A DNA stretch of 8,028 nucleotides from Propionibacteriales bacterium (GTDB lineage: Bacteria > Actinomycetota > Actinomycetes > Propionibacteriales > Propionibacteriaceae), in NCBI GenBank assembly GCA_030453285.1, contig JAKDKP010000079.1, positions 1-8,028 on the forward strand, in the 5' to 3' direction. The translations under genes were made by a program, and so were the position numbers. Below the pieces are notes generated by a model. The model worked only from the letters and a program-made list of their open reading frames with translations, had not been told where the DNA came from and made no database searches. Shown here piece by piece: positions 5,971 through 8,028 of the stretch (its first letter is position 1; each line of letters opens with the position of its first letter).

Positions 5971-7089
5971 TCAGCCGCGGCGGTTCATGTAGAGATCGAA
6001 TGCCTTGTACAGCCAGGGACGCAGGGGGAGGTCCCATTCGCCGAGGTATTCGACGATGCCGCCGCCGGTGCCGACCTTGAACTGGATCAGCCCGAGTTCG
6101 GGGTCGTCGGCGCCGACCCCGGGAGTCACTCCACGCAGGTCGTACGTCTCCGCGCCAGCATCCATCGCGTCGGTGATCATGCGCCACTGCACGGCATTGG
6201 AGCCTCGGACGTCGCGCTTGTCGGTGGAGCTGGCACCGTACGAGTACCAGGCGTGGGTGCCGACCCGGATCCACAGGGTTGCCGCCACCAGGTCGCCCTC
6301 GTGGTGGGCGAGGTAGACGCGGATCCGGTCAGGGTCTTCGGTGGTCAGGGCATCCCACATGGTGTGGAAGTACGGCAAGGGGCGCGGCCCGAACCCGTCT
6401 CGCTCGGCGGTCTCGAGGTAGAGGGCATGGAAGGCGGCCAGGTCGTCACGCGTTCCGGCGGTGACCTCAACGCCGGCCTTGGTGGCCTTCTTGATGTTGC
6501 GACGCCACTGCTGGTTCATCCCCTTGAGCACGTCGTCGGGGGTCCTGTCGGCCAGCGGGAGCCAGAAGTTGAACGCGGGCTGCCCCGCGGCGAACCCCTC
6601 GGTCTCCTTCGGCGGGATCCAGCCGAGCTGTCGAAGCCCCTCGATGGTGCGTACGGCGTGCTCGTTGGTCTCGGTCGGCGGTACGGCGAGCAGCGACTCG
6701 ACGTTGTCGTCGGCGACCGCGGACTTGATCGCGGCCGCGTCCCAGCGGCGGTGGATCGTGGTGGGCCCGATGCGGACACCAAAGGCACCGGCGTTCTTGA
6801 CGTGCGAGGCCATCGGGGTCAGATAACTGCCGAGGTGGTCGATCCTGTCCCAGTCCAGCAGCGGCCCGTCCGGCAGGTAGGCCAGGTAGCGCTTCATCCT
6901 GGGGAGTGGGCGATAGAGCACCAAGCCAGCTCCCACAAGCTGGTCGCCGTCGTACCAGCCCAGCGACTCGTGGCGCCACTCAGTCTTGACCTGCGCCCAG
7001 GCTGGGGTCTGCAGGAAGCTGGCATGCCCACGCTGCTCGATGAACGCCAGATGCTCCTCCGGCGTGATGGTCCGTACGGTGATTGTCAC
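5971..7089 (-). CDS. FemX/FemAB-family peptidoglycan bridge aminoacyltransferase
   Basis: 372-residue tRNA-dependent aminoacyltransferase of the FemABX family, which adds amino acids (often glycine) to the peptide of lipid-linked peptidoglycan precursors at the inner face of the membrane. Two GNAT-like halves are visible. The first contains FLQTPAWAQVK at 25-35 and RYLAYLPDGPLLDWD at 67-81. The second starts with MNQQWRRNIKKATKAGVEV at 191-209 and contains VAATLWIRVGTHAWYSYGASS at about 268-288, then YDLRGVTP at 316-323, and ends with the family signature F-K-V-G-T-G-G-G-I-V-E-Y-L-G-E-W-D-L-P-L at 337-356. The GTG start at 7089 is preferred because a TANNNT box (TACATT) lies 6 nt upstream; an upstream in-frame start at 7137 would add 16 residues before it. 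It is the first gene of an operon with the racemase-like gene. The amino acid added cannot be told from sequence. Confidence 0.92.
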   Translation of the reverse strand: MTITVRTITPEEHLAFIEQRGHASFLQTPAWAQVKTEWRHESLGWYDGDQLVGAGLVLYRPLPRMKRYLAYLPDGPLLDWDRIDHLGSYLTPMASHVKNAGAFGVRIGPTTIHRRWDAAAIKSAVADDNVESLLAVPPTETNEHAVRTIEGLRQLGWIPPKETEGFAAGQPAFNFWLPLADRTPDDVLKGMNQQWRRNIKKATKAGVEVTAGTRDDLAAFHALYLETAERDGFGPRPLPYFHTMWDALTTEDPDRIRVYLAHHEGDLVAATLWIRVGTHAWYSYGASSTDKRDVRGSNAVQWRMITDAMDAGAETYDLRGVTPGVGADDPELGLIQFKVGTGGGIVEYLGEWDLPLRPWLYKAFDLYMNRRG

Positions 7090-7095
7090 CCCGTG

Positions 7096-7101
7096 AATGT
7101 A
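7096..7101 (-). promoter_or_regulatory. -10 element of leaderless femX promoter
   Basis: TACATT on the minus strand fits TANNNT and lies 6 nt before the GTG at 7089, with no ribosome-binding site in between. A -35 box is not obvious. This element would drive femX and the racemase-like gene together. Confidence 0.5.
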
Positions 7102-7193
7102 TCGGCTTCGCGGGCAGGAGCCGAACTCCGTTGCCACCTGAGCCGCACCAGCGCGACGCGTTGCTCGGCCAAGTGCGGCGAGGCGACAGCCAG

Positions 7194-7283
7194 ATGCGGG
7201 TCCATGAGGAGCAGCGGGAGGGATGGGAGCTCAGGGCACAAATGATAGATCACATCAGCATGACGAGAGGAGGATTCTCATGA
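7194..7283 (+). other. Possible small or remnant reading frame, C-terminal end of a lost gene
   Basis: A 29-codon frame from ATG 7194 ends at TGA 7283 with the peptide end DHISMTRGGFS. The same frame is open upstream to at least 7083, but that part overlaps the 5' end of femX on the other strand. It uses an ATA codon and AGA, which are rare in this genome's style. Its stop overlaps the start of the next tiny frame as ATGA, a common arrangement of coupled operon genes. It may be the tail of a gene whose body has been lost, or chance. Not recognised. Confidence 0.25.
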
Positions 7284-7351
7284 ATCGGCAGCGGAAAACT
7301 GCGGGAGGCTTAGGATCAGCACTTGTCCACGACCCGTTCCAAGTTCTTTGA
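7280..7351 (+). other. Tiny frame behind a strong ribosome-binding site, possible truncated gene start
   Basis: A consensus Shine-Dalgarno, AGGAGG at 7269-7274 within GAGAGGAGG, lies 5 nt before ATG 7280. The frame begins MNRQRKTAGG, stops after 23 codons, and runs into the 3' end of the opposing lipoprotein gene. Such a good start signal usually precedes a real gene, so this may be the first codons of a gene cut off at a junction near 7310, or a true micropeptide. GAGA and TCTC flank the Shine-Dalgarno and could place it in a small hairpin loop. Confidence 0.25.
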
Positions 7352-7909
7352 CACTCGCCAGATGTCACCTTTGCGGGTCAATGTGGCCGTGATCTTAGCG
7401 TACTGACCCTGATAACGTACTTCTTGACTCCTCTTGTCTATCCCGCGCCAATCGGTCTTTCCATCGAGGCAAGCCTTGAGCACCACTTCGTTCGTTGGCC
7501 AAGAAGGGCCGTCCTTTGCTGGTTCAAGTGAATCGATCCTCAGATGGCCACGGTAGAATATGCCTTCATTGCTCACTCCCGACATGTATTCCTGTAGGAG
7601 GCTGAGTGAGCGTCCCTCCGCCCGTGATGCCAGGTCTTCGGACAATTCTCCACCGCCCGCTCGGAGTTGCGCCTCGTAGGCTTGTATGAATGCTCGGTAG
7701 CCGGCTTTGGCGTCAGTGATGGTCCGGTCTCGTGCAGCTTCCCTCTCCGAGAGTTCCTTGGTGCAGCCGGGACCACTGCTGGTCGTGCACTCGTACGTCG
7801 GGCTGGCGATGCTCGTGGAAGGCTGGGCAGGAGGGGAAGGTTTGGGTGTTGGGGTACAGCCGGTGGCCATTGTGATTGCCACCAACGCTATCGCACTCTT
7901 GTGAACCAA
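7316..7909 (-). CDS. Secreted lipoprotein of unknown function, possibly NTF2-like
   Basis: 197 residues. A short signal peptide with K4 and a hydrophobic core (AIALVAITM) ends at the lipobox A-T-G-C18, so C18 is the expected lipidated residue and the protein should be anchored outside the membrane. A Pro/Ser/Thr linker (19-38) and a close Cys pair (C41, C49) follow, then a charged helix (about 52-82) and an alpha/beta region that includes VVLKACLDGKTDW at 142-154 and ends ...GDIWRVSKNLERVVDKC. C147 and the terminal C197 could pair. The overall pattern recalls small NTF2-like lipoproteins of actinobacteria, but this is a weak call. The start is TTG 7909 with AAGG 7 nt upstream; later in-frame starts would destroy the signal peptide. 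It begins 13 bp after the stop of the upstream gene, so the two are co-transcribed. GC content is visibly lower than in femX, suggesting different ancestry. Confidence 0.78.
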   Translation of the reverse strand: MVHKSAIALVAITMATGCTPTPKPSPPAQPSTSIASPTYECTTSSGPGCTKELSEREAARDRTITDAKAGYRAFIQAYEAQLRAGGGELSEDLASRAEGRSLSLLQEYMSGVSNEGIFYRGHLRIDSLEPAKDGPSWPTNEVVLKACLDGKTDWRGIDKRSQEVRYQGQYAKITATLTRKGDIWRVSKNLERVVDKC

Positions 7910-7916
7910 CGAAGAA

Positions 7917-7920
7917 CCTT
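7917..7920 (-). promoter_or_regulatory. Ribosome-binding site deciding the TTG start of the lipoprotein
   Basis: AAGG on the minus strand stands 7 nt before TTG 7909 and directly follows the stop codon of the upstream gene. No ATG or GTG in this frame would leave a full signal peptide, so this site supports the TTG start. Confidence 0.5.
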
Positions 7921-7922
7921 GC

Positions 7923-8028
7923 TCATCGAGGCCGCTTGTTGAGCGCTTGGAGTTCGCCGACCTTCACATCCCGCACGGCATTCCTCTGCATGTCGAAGGT
8001 GCCCGATTGCCCAGCTACCTCCCAGCGG
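7923..8028 (-). CDS. 3' end of an unrecognised gene, cut by the window edge
   Basis: The last 34 codons of a minus-strand gene are visible, beginning RWEVAGQSGTFDMQ and ending VGELQALNKRPR before TGA at 7925-7923. The frame is open to the window edge, and its stop is followed at once by the ribosome-binding site of the lipoprotein gene, which argues that it is a real coding end and the upstream partner in an operon. The visible part is too short to name a family. Confidence 0.6.
   Translation of the reverse strand, partial: RWEVAGQSGTFDMQRNAVRDVKVGELQALNKRPR

Noticed and set aside
5015..5992. 325-codon open frame on + opposite the racemase-like gene
   Set aside because: Its Gly/His/Asp-rich composition is typical of an antisense shadow in high-GC DNA, and it has no recognisable domain. 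The opposite strand encodes a clear PLP enzyme.
5942..6274. Upstream extension of the racemase reading frame
   Set aside because: It overlaps the 3' end of femX in another frame on the same strand and has an Arg-rich shadow-type composition. A strong ribosome-binding site marks ATG 5941.
6253..7245. 330-codon open frame on + opposite femX
   Set aside because: Antisense shadow of a well-recognised FemX gene, with no domain signatures.
7263..7282. Small stem GAGA/TCTC that would loop out the AGGAGG, as a possible riboswitch or thermosensor
   Set aside because: A four-base stem is too weak and too likely by chance to call a regulatory RNA.

Overview
The window is high-GC, gene-dense actinobacterial chromosome. 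Supporting signs are strong G/C bias at third codon positions, long shadow open frames, several genes with a TANNNT -10 element 6-7 nt before the start codon instead of a Shine-Dalgarno site (leaderless transcripts), and actinobacterial families such as a short DoxX-like protein beside a TetR gene and a FemX/racemase pair. A Propionibacteriaceae-like host is a guess only.

Layout, left to right: (1) the 3' part of a DHA2-type MFS drug exporter on + (1-1476, start missing), facing (2) a TetR-family repressor on - (1495-2079). The two stop codons lie inside one inverted repeat. (3) Divergent from tetR is a small DoxX-like membrane protein on + (2119-2475). The 39-bp gap between their start codons holds a perfect 8-1-8 operator whose two outer TA dinucleotides each begin a -10 box, and each -10 box sits exactly 7 nt from its ATG. 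(4) A PtpB/IphP-like tyrosine phosphatase on + (2541-3329). (5) A zinc-ribbon, single-pass membrane protein on + (3360-4868) with an extracytoplasmic trypsin-like domain that appears to have lost all three catalytic residues, followed by an NTF2-like tail. (6) A - strand operon, femX (7089-5971) then an alanine-racemase-like gene (5941-4904), probably acting in peptidoglycan peptide or bridge synthesis. (7) A lower-GC right end (about 53% over 7381-7620 by hand count, against about 73% in a sampled line of femX) with a lipoprotein (7909-7316) tightly downstream of a gene cut by the window end (8028-7923). Between it and femX is a short stretch with an orphan strong ribosome-binding site and two tiny coupled frames, possibly debris of a displaced operon.

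Functionally the middle of the window is about the cell envelope: FemX and the racemase on precursors, and the membrane-anchored pseudoprotease outside the membrane. The left end is a drug-exporter and repressor neighbourhood, where the operator evidence links TetR to the DoxX-like gene rather than to the exporter. No RNA genes, CRISPR arrays, insertion sequences or origins were seen. The features that most merit follow-up are the symmetrical operator/promoter, the catalytically dead protease-like protein, the divergent racemase paired with FemX, and a strong excess of the palindrome CGTACG in all three codon phases.
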